From the NCBI GenBank assembly GCA_007844125.1, contig CM017561.1:27170193-27234192 (forward strand): 64,000 nt of DNA, written 5' to 3'. The notes under the pieces were generated by a model. That model was not told where the DNA came from. It saw only the letters and a program-made list of their open reading frames with translations, and ran no database searches. Numbering within the stretch: the stretch's first letter is position 1; each line of letters starts with the position of its first letter. The DNA is from Sinonovacula constricta (lineage: Eukaryota; Mollusca; Bivalvia; Cardiida; Solecurtidae). Both the position numbers and the translations under genes were made by a program. This document shows positions 1 to 10,451 of the stretch, piece by piece.

Positions 1-150
1 CTGGGAAGAACCACTGGCCAGGTCACTGAAGCTCAGCTCGAAAACCTTCCCATATTAAGTCCTTCGCCCTGAGGGGGAATTGAATCCACAGAGAATAAGC
101 GGTCAGAAGAGTTGCAAGTCAGCAGTCCTACCAACACAAAATGGGCGCCC
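1..150 (-). repeat. Probable old tRNA-derived SINE fragment (antisense)
   Basis: Read on the minus strand, this holds a tRNA-like head: a 'tggtaggactgctgac' A-box-like stretch followed by a degenerate B box 'ggattcaattccc'. The layout resembles the antisense tRNA-like repeats at 48250-48432 and, more weakly, 34900-35040. It is cut by the window edge. The call rests on pattern only; it could be another old tRNA-like repeat. Confidence 0.3.
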
Positions 151-246
151 CAAATAAAATTTAATTCTCCTCTTGCATAACAGATTAGAAAACAATTTGT
201 TGATTCTTAGGATACAATTATAAGATAACTGTGTTTATATTTTCAG

Positions 247-331
247 GCCAATGTGCGTCTGTTTCTCAGAGATGGTAGAAAGGGCAAAGGAGGGAGGAAA
301 AACAAATCTGCAGCTGATACAGGCTTTTCAG
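247..331 (+). CDS. DOCK3/4: DOCK-family GEF, exon 1 of window (internal exon)
   Basis: Internal exon of a DOCK Rac/Rap guanine nucleotide exchange factor. It is bounded by acceptor 'tattttcag' and donor 'g|gtattg'. One base completes the incoming codon and 28 full codons follow, ending in phase 0. The peptide ends 'NLQLIQAF' and continues with exon 2 as 'QAMDYIFSFIVQSR', a helical-region motif of DOCK proteins between DHR1 and DHR2. The frame was chosen because it is the only one that joins exon 2 without a stop. Upstream exons are outside the window. Confidence 0.8.
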
Positions 332-409
332 GTATTGGTGCATCTTTGCTTACTAAATATCCAATAAATTTTCTTAATGATTGAAAAGATAAACAAAACT
401 TACTAAGAA

Positions 410-1160
410 AAAGATTTTAAGTTATACAACTCCTAGTGAATAGCTTTTAAGGTACACAACTCCTGGTGAATAGCATTCAAGTTTTACAACTCCCTAGTAA
501 ATAGCATTCAAGTTATACAACTCCTAGTGAATAACATTCAAGTTATACAACTCCCTAGTAAATAGCATTTAAGTTAAACAACTCCCTAGTGAATAACATT
601 CAAGATATACAATTCCTAGTTAATAGCATTTTAAATTATATAACTCCTAGTGAATAGCATTCAAATTATAGAACTCTCTAGTGAATATCATTAAGTTATA
701 CAACTCCCCAGTGAATAGCATTCAATTTATACAATTCCCTAGTGAGTAGCATTCATGTTATATAACTCCTAGCGAATAACATTCAAGTTATACAACTCCT
801 AGTAAATAGCATTCAAGTTATACAATTCCTTGTGCATAACATTCAAGTTATTCAACTCCCTAGTGAATAGCATTCAATTTATACAACTACTAGTGAATAG
901 CTTTCAAGTTATACAAATCCTAGTGAATATCATTTAAGTTATAAAACCCCTAGTGAATATCATTTAGGTTTTAAAACTCCATACAAATACCTTTGAAGTA
1001 AAACCCCTTCAAATGACTGCCTTTAAAGGTATACAACTCTTAAAGTTTAACAACTTCCAGTGAGTAACATTCAGGTTTTACCCTTTTCAGTGACTACAAC
1101 TTGAGATATTCACCTCCTAGTGAATAGCTTTCAAGTTATACAAATCCTAGTGGATATAAT
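410..1160. repeat. 30-31 bp minisatellite array in intron 1
   Basis: About 24 degenerate tandem copies of a unit like 'caagttatacaactcctag' plus 'tgaatagcatt'. Copies vary by 1-3 substitutions and small indels, and decay further towards the right end (about 960-1130). The array occupies most of intron 1 between exons 1 and 2. No coding potential was seen. Confidence 0.9.
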
Positions 1161-1330
1161 CTTCATTTTGGGGAATATCAAAAGCTTCAGAAGTCAGTTG
1201 AATCATAGCCACATAATGGCAACTCCATGGTAGATGAATTGCAGGTTATTTTGAGGTACATTGTATTTTGTTTATTTTACCTAAAATTTCATAGGTGTCT
1301 TTACTTTTTATTGTTATCTTATCCTTCCAG

Positions 1331-1386
1331 GCCATGGATTATATCTTCAGCTTCATTGTGCAATCCAGGGAGATCCAACGCAAATA
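1331..1386 (+). CDS. DOCK3/4: DOCK-family GEF, exon 2 of window
   Basis: A 56-nt internal exon with acceptor 'atccttccag' and consensus donor 'ata|gtaagt'. It starts in phase 0 with 'gccatggattatatc' and ends with two bases (TA) of a split tyrosine codon completed by exon 3. The peptide is 'AMDYIFSFIVQSREIQRK'. The 'YIF-FIVQSR' core matches the conserved helical segment of DOCK1-5 class proteins. Very short exons like this escape simple ORF searches. Confidence 0.85.
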
Positions 1387-2699
1387 GTAAGTCTAAAGTA
1401 CATGTTATAACCATGGTTACATCGTAGGGAATCTGTCGGAAAGGTCTCCCTTATCTTGCTTCATTTTTATTAACCAGAACTACATCTTGAGTCATCTGCT
1501 CACAATTTCAAGAATACGCAGCAGGATGTGAAGATAAATTCTTGTAGCAAAAATATTTTATAGCAATATATTTGTGGTTAAAAGTTACCCTTCCTAGTGA
1601 CTTGTTCTAAAAATAGCTAACTATGATACATGTACAAAGACAGGATTCAACCTCTGAATTGATGTTTGTAGTGTTAAATAGCAACTGCCACGGAAAAAAA
1701 GACATAAATAAGCAGCATATAGTAAGATTTTCTAAGTTTACTTACCAGGTTTACATTTTTATGATGTTAATAATTGGTCAAAATATCTATTGTCACCTTT
1801 AATTAAATATGATGTTACTGCCTATCCAAGTCATATTGCTTGGATGTCAGAATAATCAGCCCGTAAAGAACTCCTTTAAGCCATAAACAAGCAAAGCTGT
1901 TTATCTGTCATAGCCTCTGTTTTTACATCATCGGCAACCACAGTACTTTTTTCCATTACACTCCATACATACTGTGGGAAATTTGACTAGCAAAATCTCG
2001 TTTTAATGAATATGCATGAGGCAGGGGAGACCAATCTTCTTCCAATGAAATCGCATGTTACAATAAAATACTCTTCAATCTCAATGATGTCATACTGGGA
2101 TTTTCTTACTAAAAATAGAAACCAACGCACATGTTTACTCATGGAGGTCGCCATTTTGAATGGTAAACTGAACCTTAGATATAAAACGTAATTTCATTGG
2201 CTAGTTATCCATGGTGGTTTCCTTATGGCACCAATGAAACTGCCTCATTAATTATTCATGACTACGAGATTTTCCTAGCTAATTGTCCCACGGGTACATA
2301 ACTCAGCATAGCGGAGTAATGTAACAGGGGATAACCGACGATGCTGTTTTTAAAATATACATGGCCACCTGGCTGGTGAGTTCAAAGTTTCTGTTATATG
2401 CTTCCATGATTTGGATGCTATGATCAAACTCAATGGGTACATGTAATTACATGGCTAATTAAATAAGGAAGCCATGGATTGCAGTCAGGCTCAATAAGAT
2501 CTTTGTTTCAATGAACTTGCCAATAGTGAGATATCATTAAAAAATTTGTTAGGTAGATACCTTATGGGTGATGGGTGAAGATAGTCTTGGGTTTTTTTGT
2601 TTTGATTACTGTCAGGTCAAGGCTGTCACTAAATTTGTGTTGTGATGGTTGATAACTTGGTTTTGCATTATTTGACATGTTTTTTGTTTATTATTTCAG
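1387..2699. other. Intron 2, mostly unique AT-rich sequence
   Basis: Apart from the MITE-like inverted-repeat element at 1987-2278, no exon, repeat array or RNA gene was recognised in this 1.3 kb intron. Confidence 0.6.
1987..2278. mobile_element. MITE-like element with about 38-bp terminal inverted repeats
   Basis: The left end 'ctagcaaaatctcg' and right end 'cgagattttcctag' are inverted copies. Pairing continues inward through 'atgaat..gaggcag' on the left and 'ctgcctc..attcatg' on the right, about 38 bp with a few mismatches. It is 292 bp long with no coding capacity. The target duplication is unclear; both ends abut CTAG-like sequence. Only one copy was noticed in the window. Confidence 0.65.
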
Positions 2700-2820
2700 T
2701 GCTTACTCTCATGCGAGTGGGGATGAGATAGAATTCAGGCGAACTATAGAACAACTCTTCCTCAGCATGGGCCACCTACTGGGTTCTAAATCAGAGAGGG
2801 ATGTCCTCAAGTCTTACCAG
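2700..2820 (+). CDS. DOCK3/4: DOCK-family GEF, exon 3 of window
   Basis: A 121-nt exon with acceptor 'ttatttcag' and donor 'taccag|gtgggg'. The first T completes the tyrosine split from exon 2, and the exon ends in phase 0. The translation runs 'YAYSHASGDEIEFRRTIEQL', then 'FLSMGHLLGSKSERDVLKSYQ'. The 'F--TI-QLF-S---LLG' spacing is typical of the DOCK helical region just after the VQSR motif. An open frame continues past the donor for about 250 nt by chance; the donor is preferred because exon 4 continues the family pattern. Confidence 0.85.
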
Positions 2821-3297
2821 GTGGGGTATTAATCAATATGGCAGGGTCTTAGGAGAACATAAAACCCTTAAAAACACAATGTCAGTCAAATATAAAATGG
2901 ATAAAAAAGGAAACAAGATATTCCATAAATGTAGCCAACCTAACAGTAAACACCTTGGAACAGCTAGTCAACAAGAGGGCCGACTATCAACTAGGTTACA
3001 GAGCTCAAACCTTGAATTTCCAGAAAAGTTTTTCAAATATGCATGTAAGCAGAGAAAAAAAACTTTTTGAAAGAAACCAGTCCGTACTTCATATCAAAAT
3101 TACATATGGTTGTTTACTGTGTACGATTTAAGGTGTAAAGTTGGTAATAGTAATAGTTTAAGCAAATAGTGGTATGAATTTTTATTATTTCTATTTGTAT
3201 TATCCAAATAGGTTAGCATACTAACTAAAAAATAAGTTATTTTTAGCCAGATATAAGTTTTGATTATGTTAGTTAGAAGTTAATCACATTTATCTTT
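2821..3297. other. Intron 3 unique part
   Basis: No feature was recognised. A chance open frame runs on from exon 3 to about 3070 and is not conserved in character (lysine and asparagine rich, low complexity). Confidence 0.5.
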
Positions 3298-3620
3298 ACC
3301 GGATCTGTTAGCGCAATCGGTAGAGTGTCGGCTTCAGGTACGGGAGGCCCGGGTTCGATCCCAGGCCGCGACATACCAAAGTCGTTAAGAATAGTGGTAT
3401 AGCTCCCTTGCTAACGCTCAAGCAAATATAAGGGTAGTTCCACGACTGGTAGGCCCGGTGTCAGGATAATGTGACTGGGTGTGGTAATGTGCCAGGTGTT
3501 CACGGCATGCTATACACAGTGAAGGCAGCACTATATCTGCTTCAAGTGGACACTGTCTCCAGATAACTAAAGTACTGTTGGTGGGACGATAAACCCAATA
3601 AACAAACAAACAAACAAACA
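3298..3620 (+). mobile_element. tRNA-derived SINE, family A, copy 1
   Basis: A 5' tRNA-like head with A box ('tagcgcaatcggtagagtg') and B box ('ggttcgatccc'), a body 'aatgtgactgggtgtgg', and a 3' tail 'aacccaataaac' plus (AAAC)n. The flanking duplication is 'acatttatctt(t)acc'. The 3' copy of that duplication is the pyrimidine tract of the exon 4 splice acceptor. Ten further copies or fragments of this family occur in the window. Confidence 0.92.
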
Positions 3621-3633
3621 TTTATCTTACCAG

Positions 3634-3826
3634 GTAACCCTGCTGACGCACCTGGACAAGGTGTATGAACCGTTGCTGCAGCTGATGTCAGAGCAGGATG
3701 TGTGTCTGCTGATCAGCACATGTCTAAGCGAGATGGCCGACGTGAACAAACTGCATGACGAGATAACACATGTGTTGCTGGAACTGCTCAGGAAAACTGT
3801 CAATACTCGCCTCTTCCAGGCAGATG
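3634..3826 (+). CDS. DOCK3/4: DOCK-family GEF, exon 4 of window
   Basis: A 193-nt exon with acceptor 'tttatcttaccag' and donor 'gatg|gtgagg', running from phase 0 to phase 1. The peptide starts 'VTLLTHLDKVYEPLLQLM' and continues 'SEQDVCLLISTCLSEMADVN' to 'KTVNTRLFQAD'. It corresponds to the DOCK3/4 stretch in which a conserved leucine-rich helix pair precedes a 'V-SRLF' motif; here it reads VNTRLF. The acceptor lies only 13 bases after the tail of a SINE, an unusual 3' splice site. Confidence 0.88.
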
Positions 3827-3831
3827 GTGAG

Positions 3832-4180
3832 GGAGCTTTTTTTTTCAGACGCGTATCTGGGCTGTTCTTAAAGTTACGCGCAATAACAATATTCGGTCCT
3901 TTTCTAATGAATAACAAGTAAATGCAGACATGCGAGGAAATTAACGCAAAATATGAGCGACTAAAATCCTGACGTGTATACGTTTAATCATTTTAAACCT
4001 TTTCATCTCGATTGGTGTGGAAATAAGATTTTTTAACGTAGAAACTATGGAAGTAAAATATTTCATTCCTAACCCGGGTTAGGCATCGACTTTCTTAGTG
4101 TTTTGGTACTTTTCAATTTTCGAATATTCGAACAGAAGTTACGCACGTGCGTAAAGTGCGTAATGGCAGCAAAGTGCCTG
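3832..4180 (+). repeat. Dispersed about 350-bp repeat, copy 1
   Basis: Shares long blocks with 21594-21948: 'gcgtatctgggc', 'tattcggt.cttttctaatg', 'gcggacatgcgaggaa'-like, 'ctaaaatcctgacgtgt', 'gggttaggcatc' and 'acgcacgtgcgtaaagtg'. It starts within 10 bases of the exon 4 donor. No clear terminal repeats were seen; the palindromic 'acgcacgtgcgt' near the right end is notable. Class unknown. Confidence 0.75.
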
Positions 4181-4234
4181 TTTTGTTTTTTTGTGCAGGG
4201 TGGAACATTTGTAAAATGAAAAATGTCTCCCTTG

Positions 4235-4640
4235 TTAGATAATACTCGAGGTAGTCTAAATTGTAAGATAATACTCGAGGTAGTCTAAATTGTAAGATAA
4301 TACTCGAGGTAGTCTAAATTGTAAGATAATACTCGAGGTAGTCTAAATTGTAAGATAATACTCGAGGTAGTCTAAATTGAAAGATAATACTCGAGGTAGT
4401 CTAAATTGTAAGATAATACTCGAGGTAGTCTAAATTGTAAGATAATACTCGAGGAAGTCTAAATTGTAAGATAATACTCGAGGTAGTCTAAATTGTAAGA
4501 TAATACTCGAGGTAGTCTAAATTGTAAGATAATACTCGAGGTAGTCTAAATTGTAAGATAATACTCGAGGTAGTCTAAATTGTTAGATAATACTCGAGGT
4601 AGTCCAAATTGTTAGATTATACTCGAGGTAGTCCAAATAG
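4235..4640. repeat. 29-bp minisatellite array (XhoI-site containing)
   Basis: About 14 head-to-tail copies of a 29-bp unit, 'taagataatactcgaggta' plus 'gtctaaattg'. Most are identical; the end copies carry T or C variants. Each unit contains CTCGAG. The near-perfect identity of central copies suggests recent expansion or homogenisation. Not CRISPR: there is no spacer between units. Confidence 0.95.
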
Positions 4641-5335
4641 TAGGTAGGTCCTTTTAGTTTGCTAACCTTGGTATCACAAGAAATACATAAAAGTCAATGT
4701 ACAATCCATATACCCTGTAGTACCTGTATAAAAATCAAAATGAATGTTAATGCAAAAAGTGATGAACATGGACTGTCAAAATCAAGAAGTTTCAAACACT
4801 CTCATAAAAACTGTACTCTTTCTTGTCATATAAGGCTTTTTCATAAAACGAGGCAATTTTGTTTTACATTGCCTGCATGAAGTGGGTAAATTTCCATACT
4901 AGTACATTTATGACAACATTTAGTGTCATGTGGAAATAAAATACATTAGCCTCAGGAAATGTTACTTTAGTAATATGTCCACACAGTTATTATGGAAACT
5001 TAAAAGTCCAGGGTAACGATATATAGACCCTTTAATTAAACAATTAACTTAGTCCAATTAATGTAACTTAAATAATCAATTAAGATGTAAACTGATTTAA
5101 GCTTTTCAAAACATCTAATAACTATGTTGTATAAATTAAACTATTGATAAAATATTCTAATGAATTTTTAAAACAAACACATACAAAAAATGAAGATTAT
5201 CTCCTAACCATTAATAGCTTTAAAAACATGCTAATTGTGAAATTTGATTTCATTACATTTGTGCACTTAAACATCCCTGGTACTGATTTAATCCCGTTAT
5301 AAGCCTTGAACTTCCTAAACCACAGAGCGGTTACC
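4641..5335. other. Intron 4 unique AT-rich part
   Basis: AT-rich sequence without recognised exon, RNA gene or repeat. The open frame at 4659-4880 is low-complexity and has no splice-site support. Confidence 0.5.
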
Positions 5336-6993
5336 ATGTGGAGTTCTATAACCCTGTGTAGTGGAGTTCTATAACCCTGTGTAGTGGAGTTCTATAACCC
5401 TGTGTAGGGGAGTTCTATAACCCTGTGAAGGGGAGTTCTATAACCCTGTGTAGAGTGGAGTTCTATAACCCTGTGTAGGTGAGTTCTATAACCCTGTGTA
5501 GAGTGGAGTTCTATAACCCTGTGTAGAGTGAGGTTCTATAACACTGTGTAGTGGAGTTCTATAACCCTGTGTAGTGGAGTTCTATAACCCTGTGTAGGGG
5601 AGTTCTATAACCCTGTGTAGGGGAGTTCTATAACCCTGTGTAGGGGAGTTCTATAACCCTGTGTAGAGTGGAGTTCTATAACCCTGTGTAGGTGAGTTCT
5701 ATAACCCTGTGTAGAGTGGAGTTCTATAACCCTGTGTAGTGGAGTTCTATAACCCTGTGTAGAGTGGAGTTCTATAACCCTGTGTAGAGTGGAGTTCTAT
5801 AACACTGTGTAGTGGAGTTCTATAACCCTGTGTAGTGGAGTTCTATAACCCTGTGTAGGGGAGTTCTATAACCCTGTGAAGGGGAGTTCTATAACCCTGT
5901 GTAGAGTGGAGTTCTATAACCCTGTGTAGGGGAGTTCTAAAACCCTGTGTAGGGGAGTTCTATAACCCTGTGTAGTGGAGTTCTATTACCCTGTGTAGTG
6001 AAGTTCTATAACCCCGTGTAGGGGAGTTCTATAACCCCGTGTAGGGGAGTTCTATAACCCTGTGTAGTGGAGTTCTATAACCCTGTGTAGGGGAGTTCTA
6101 TAACCCTGTGTAGGGGAGTTCTATAACCCTGTGTAGTGGAGTTCTATAACCCTGTGTAGAGTGGAGTTCTATAACCCTGTGTAGGGGAGTTCTATAACCC
6201 TGTGTAGGGGAGTTCTATAACCCTGTGTTGTGGAGTTTTATAACCCTGTGTAGTGGAGTTCTGAAACCCTATGTAGAGTGGAGTTCTATAACCCTGTGTA
6301 GGGGAGTTCTATAACCCTGTGTAGAGTGGAGTTCTATAACCCTGTGTAGTGGAGTTCTATAACCATGTGTAGGGGAGTTCTATAACCCTGTGTAGGGGAG
6401 TTCTATAACCCTGTGTAGTGGAGTTCTATAACCCTGTGTAGTGGAGTTCTATTACCCTGTGTAGTGAAGTTCTATAACCCTGTGTAGGGGAGTTCTATAA
6501 CCCTGTGTAGTGGAGTTCTATAACCCTGTGTAGTGGAGTTCTATAACCCTGTGTAGGTGAGTTCTATAACCCTGTGTAGGGGAGTTCTATAACCCTGTGT
6601 AGTGGAGTTCTATAACCCTGTGTGAGTGGAGTTCTATAACCCTGTGTAGGGGAGTTCTATAACCCTGTGTAGTGGAGTTCTATTACCCTGTGTAGTGGAG
6701 TTCTATTACCCTGTGTAGTGAAGTTCTATAACCCTGTGTAGTGGAGTTCTATAACCCTGTGTAGTGGAGTTCTGAAACCCTATGTAGAGTGGAGTTCTAT
6801 AACCCTGTGTAGGGGAGTTCTATAACCCTGTGTAGAGTGGAGTTCTACAACCCTGTGTAGTGGAGTTCTATAACCCTGTGTAGGGGAGTTCTATAACCCT
6901 GTTTAGTGAAGTTCTATAACCCTGTGTAGGGGAGTTCTATAACCCTGTGTAGTGGAGTTCTATAACCCTGTGTACTGGAGTTCTATAACCCTG
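5336..6993. repeat. 22-25 bp minisatellite array, about 70 copies
   Basis: Tandem copies of 'ggagttctataaccctgtgt' plus 'agt'. Variants contain GTAGTGG, GTAGGGG, GTAGAGTGG or GTAGGTG at one hypervariable junction. Blocks of variant order repeat along the array (for example near 5340-5540 and 5540-5820), which indicates higher-order duplication. It ends about 100 bases upstream of exon 5. Confidence 0.95.
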
Positions 6994-7093
6994 TGTGCAC
7001 CATAGGTCAGCTGAAATACCTATCCACTGGAAAGTTCTAGTCCGAACTCTTTACAAAGGGAAACATTTATTCATGTATTTTGTATTTTTGCAG

Positions 7094-7221
7094 AATCTCG
7101 AAGTCGTCTGCTTCCTCTATGTCTGGAGAAGGTGGCCACCTGCCTAAAATGGCACATACAGCTTAAACTGGCTGTTGACCTGCTTGGTGACATTATGGAC
7201 AATGTGTACAATCTTAAACAG
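7094..7221 (+). CDS. DOCK3/4: DOCK-family GEF, exon 5 of window
   Basis: A 128-nt exon with acceptor 'tatttttgcag' and donor 'aacag|gtaacc'. It enters in phase 1, completing a Glu codon with exon 4's G, and ends in phase 0. The peptide is 'ESRSRLLPLCLEKVATCLKW' followed by 'HIQLKLAVDLLGDIMDNVYNLKQ'. The 'SR-RLLP--L' helix followed by 'LL-DIMDN' is what DOCK-B proteins have after the RLF motif. It is part of the armadillo-like scaffold rather than a catalytic domain. Confidence 0.85.
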
Positions 7222-7528
7222 GTAACCATGGCAACTCAGCAACAAGGTCTTAAACTGCAATGTTGTGATGTTAACCGCGATCCTAATCTTAACATGCCTC
7301 CAAATAAAAAAACTTAGTTTCAGGCAGATTCTACGGAAGTAAGAGTGATATTTGTGTTTACAAAGATGAACAAGATTTAATGGATTTGTTGACAATTTAA
7401 TTTTTCCCCTTTGTGTTATTTTGCACACTCCACCAGACTTGTATAACAACATTTTTGTATTGTAATGCTGATAACTGACATTTGTCTTCTTAATTATTTC
7501 TTCTTCTTTCTACTTTTGGCATCACTTA

Positions 7529-7736
7529 CAGGGTTGTCACTAGAAATATTTTGAGCAGGCTCAACTAACTTTTGAGGAGGCTAGGCTCTGCGAGCGCCAA
7601 AGGCACAAAGCGCTGCTAGGGGGTTCCGGGGGCATGCTCTTGACCGATTTTCATTTTTTTCTTCATATTTGAGGCGGCCCGATTTTCATTTGAGGCGGTC
7701 AAATTGGCCGCAAGCCGCCTCCTAATGACAACCCTG
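7529..7736 (+). mobile_element. MITE family M2, copy 1 (TIR CAGGGTTGTCA)
   Basis: A 208-bp element with ends 'cagggttgtcacta' and 'taatgacaaccctg', flanked by the direct repeat CACTTA (6 bp). The GC-rich interior has 'gaggcggcccgattttcat' and a partial internal duplication of 'gaggcgg'. An inverted second copy lies at 25203-25412 with its own 6-bp duplication, TTAATC. Non-coding. Confidence 0.85.
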
Positions 7737-7908
7737 CACTTATAATGAATTGTTCTCTGAATGTGACTTGTTTTCATTGGCTTTTATTGCATGTATAAAT
7801 TATGTTGTTCAATGTACATGTATGGTGCTCATTTCATAGTACACACACACCTCTTTTCTTTTCTGTAAATGCTGATGAACAGAGTCCTTGGTGCTTTCAT
7901 GTTGAATA

Positions 7909-8427
7909 GATGGTTTCCGCATAAGCGAAAAATCCCTTATCTTGGCAGCCATCTTTGATGGTAACGTCAAGGGATTTTCTTATGAATTGTATAGAAGGGT
8001 AAATTTTATTTTCTTGTAATTTCTTTATTTGTGGTCCAAAATTGAAAGCTATACACCATTGGAAAGCTCTTGAAATTCATATTTTTAGAATACAATATTT
8101 TTACAATTGATAAATGCACACAGAATTAATACACAGAAATAAATAAAACTATTGGCTCATACTTAAAACAAAATGAACAGTGTATCATTTTCGGTTGTAT
8201 TTCTTTAACCTTTTAAACTATCAAAATATAGTTTTGATATTAAGAATACTTTATAAAAGCTGTTAAATTTGATATGAAATTTAGTAAAATAGTCTGAAAA
8301 ATAAAAACACAGTGGTGAGTTTAATACAGCACATATTTCCCGATTTCGGCCTGCATTAGCTTCTGCCCACAAAGATGGCTGCCTTAAACTGTCTTATCAG
8401 TGTTGATGACATCACATGGAAACTATC
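7909..8427 (-). mobile_element. MITE family M1, copy 1 (TIR GATAGTTTCC)
   Basis: A 519-bp element flanked by TA. Ends are 'gatggtttcc' and 'ggaaactatc', each followed inward by an inverted 'ggcagccatcttt' motif. Copies occur at 26674-27111, 43478-43989 and 45728-46246. The orientation given treats the 'gatgtcatcgacactg' end as 5'. Non-coding; the interior is AT-rich and well conserved between copies. Confidence 0.88.
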
Positions 8428-8769
8428 TATATGTCGTTTTACTTGATTTAAGAGGTTAAGTATTTCTCTTTAATTGTGCTTAACTGTTGAATATGCCTGT
8501 TTACTCCCAGCAATTTTTGACAACCTGCTTGGTGGAAGTGGTAATATGTTTCAACTTTTCACCTTATCACAGAATCTGCTTGTTTCTTGCCTCCTTCCAT
8601 GCCAAATGTTTTATCAATAAAACTGATATGAATACAATTTATGCATACCATACACAATTTCTTATACTTGTTGTTGTCATAGTAATGATCCCTGAATGCA
8701 TAATTATGCATGGAGGACAGACAAAATCCCTTCCATTCATTTTAGCATAAGTGGACAGAATATCTCTTG

Positions 8770-8935
8770 TAAATTTTGCTAGGAAGACAAAATCCCTTCT
8801 TAATATTTTCCAAGATAGACCAAATCCCTTCTTAATATTTTCCAAGATAGACAAAATCCCTTCGTAATATTTTCCAAGATAGACAAAATCCCCTCGTAAT
8901 ATTTTCCAAGATAGACAAAATCCTTTCCATATTCC
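8770..8935. repeat. Short tandem repeat, about 34 bp x 4
   Basis: Four to five copies of 'aatattttccaagatagac' plus 'aaaatcccttc' with few changes. A related 'gtggacagaat...ccctcc' motif appears around 63050-63140, so the unit may derive from a dispersed element. Confidence 0.75.
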
Positions 8936-9219
8936 CTCGAATGTATTCAGTGAGTAATGTCGTCTGCTATTTATTTATATTATTACAAATTGTGTTTATT
9001 AATCCAACATGTGCTTAGAATGTAATCAAGCAAGATTGTCTATTCAGTTTTGAATCTACTCTAGCAGAATAATTTGATCAGTTGTTTTTGACATATACGT
9101 TAGTTGTTATTCTTTGATGATGGTTTTACCTGAGGTTGTGAAAACAGTGCTTGCTTTTAAGATTTTTTTGTTATGCACCTGGCATCTAGTAATTGAACCG
9201 TACATCCATCTGTCTGTCT

Positions 9220-9570
9220 GGTTAACCTTTTTAAGCAAGTTGGATATTTCTCAATTTATACAAAGAGCAGTGGAATGAAAGTTTACACACTTACTTAACA
9301 GTGCACAAGTCATGACCCTGACAAGTTACATTACTCTGGGTACCTTATTTCTTGGTTTATCTCCCCTTTTTGTACTTAAGAGATTATGGTCAACTTGTTT
9401 TGGCAGGTTGGATATTTCTCAGTTTCTACAAAGAGCAGTGCCATGAAAGTTTGAACTCTAACTAAACTGTGCACAGGTCATAACCCTGACAAGTTACATA
9501 ACTCTGACTATCCTTATTTCATGGATAATCTCCCCTTTTTGTACTTAGAGAAATGGTTAACTTGTTTCGG
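9220..9570. repeat. Tandem duplication, about 168 bp x 2.1
   Basis: Blocks 9220-9387 and 9388-9554 share 'ggttggatatttctca', 'tacaaagagcagtg', 'ccctgacaagttacat' and 'atctccccttttt'; a third partial copy starts at 9555. Divergence is roughly 15 percent by eye, so it is older than the minisatellites. Confidence 0.85.
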
Positions 9571-9690
9571 CAAGAGAATGGATTCAAGCAACATGTTAGG
9601 GATCCAACACATGACAATGGGTCTTGCTTGGACCACTTGTATAAATGTTCAGTTGCAGTCTCCAATACCTTTGTACATTCATGTTATCAT

Positions 9691-10006
9691 ACCGGACCTG
9701 ATAGCGCAATCGGTAGAGCGTCGGCTCCAGGTACTGGAGGCCCCAGGTTCGATCCTGGGCCGCAACATACCAAAGTCGTTAAGAATGGTAGTGGTATAGC
9801 TCCCTTGCTAACGCTCAAGCAAATATAAAGGTAGTTCCACGACTGGTTGGCCCGGTGTCAGGATAATGTGACTGGGTGTGGTACCAAGTGTTCACAGCAT
9901 GCTATACACAGTGAAAGCAGCACTATATCTGCTTCAAGTGGACACCGTTTCCAGATAACTGAAATACTGTTGGTGGGACGATAAACCCAATAAACAAATA
10001 AACAAA
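9691..10006 (+). mobile_element. tRNA-derived SINE, family A, copy 2
   Basis: Full length from 'accggacctgatagcgcaat' to the (AAAC)n tail, with B box 'ggttcgatcc'. It is flanked by the direct repeat 'acattcatgttatc', as expected for LINE-driven insertion. Confidence 0.93.
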
Positions 10007-10451
10007 CATTCATGTTATCTCAGTGATCACTGCTGGGTCTCCTGCAGCTTTAACTTTACTTAATACAAGTGTTTGTTTTGTCAGCATGCTTGAATTGAAT
10101 TATTGAGAAAAAAAACACACCATGTTTTCAGAAGTATTTATAGAAATGATTCTTCAATTTACCAGAGGCTTCTTGGCCTCAATTATTCAACAGTAGATCA
10201 TTCTCACAGCATGGCGAACTATTTGTCACTGTATATAAGAGGTAAACAAGTATATGGAAATACTATCAGTTATATAAGAGGTATACAAGTACAAAGAAAG
10301 ACATTTGCAATGAGTCTTAATATGAAGTTAACCAATCTAGATGCTTTAATGCTGGCTTTCTGTGTCAAAGATGTTACTGAACTATTCTTCATGTAGTTAT
10401 CAGTATCTTATCTGCTGTGTTTCAATAATCTGCTCGGGATAATCTTCGACT

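Noticed and set aside
2801..3070. 89-codon open frame extending exon 3
   Set aside because: Runs through the donor into low-complexity intron; DOCK sequence continues in exon 4.
3310..3375. Functional tRNA genes at SINE heads
   Set aside because: A and B boxes are present, but the sequences continue into SINE bodies with tails and target duplications.
4235..4640. Regular 29-bp repeats as a CRISPR array
   Set aside because: Units are directly contiguous without spacers and the host is an animal.
5336..6993. Interstitial telomere repeat because of TAACCC words
   Set aside because: The 23-bp unit has one TAACCC per copy in fixed context; it is not a (TTAGGG)n tract.
9521..9828. Overlapping open frames near 9.5-9.8 kb (similar ones at 13873, 19534, 35475, 36339, 44815, 58517)
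   Set aside because: They translate SINE A or B sequence.
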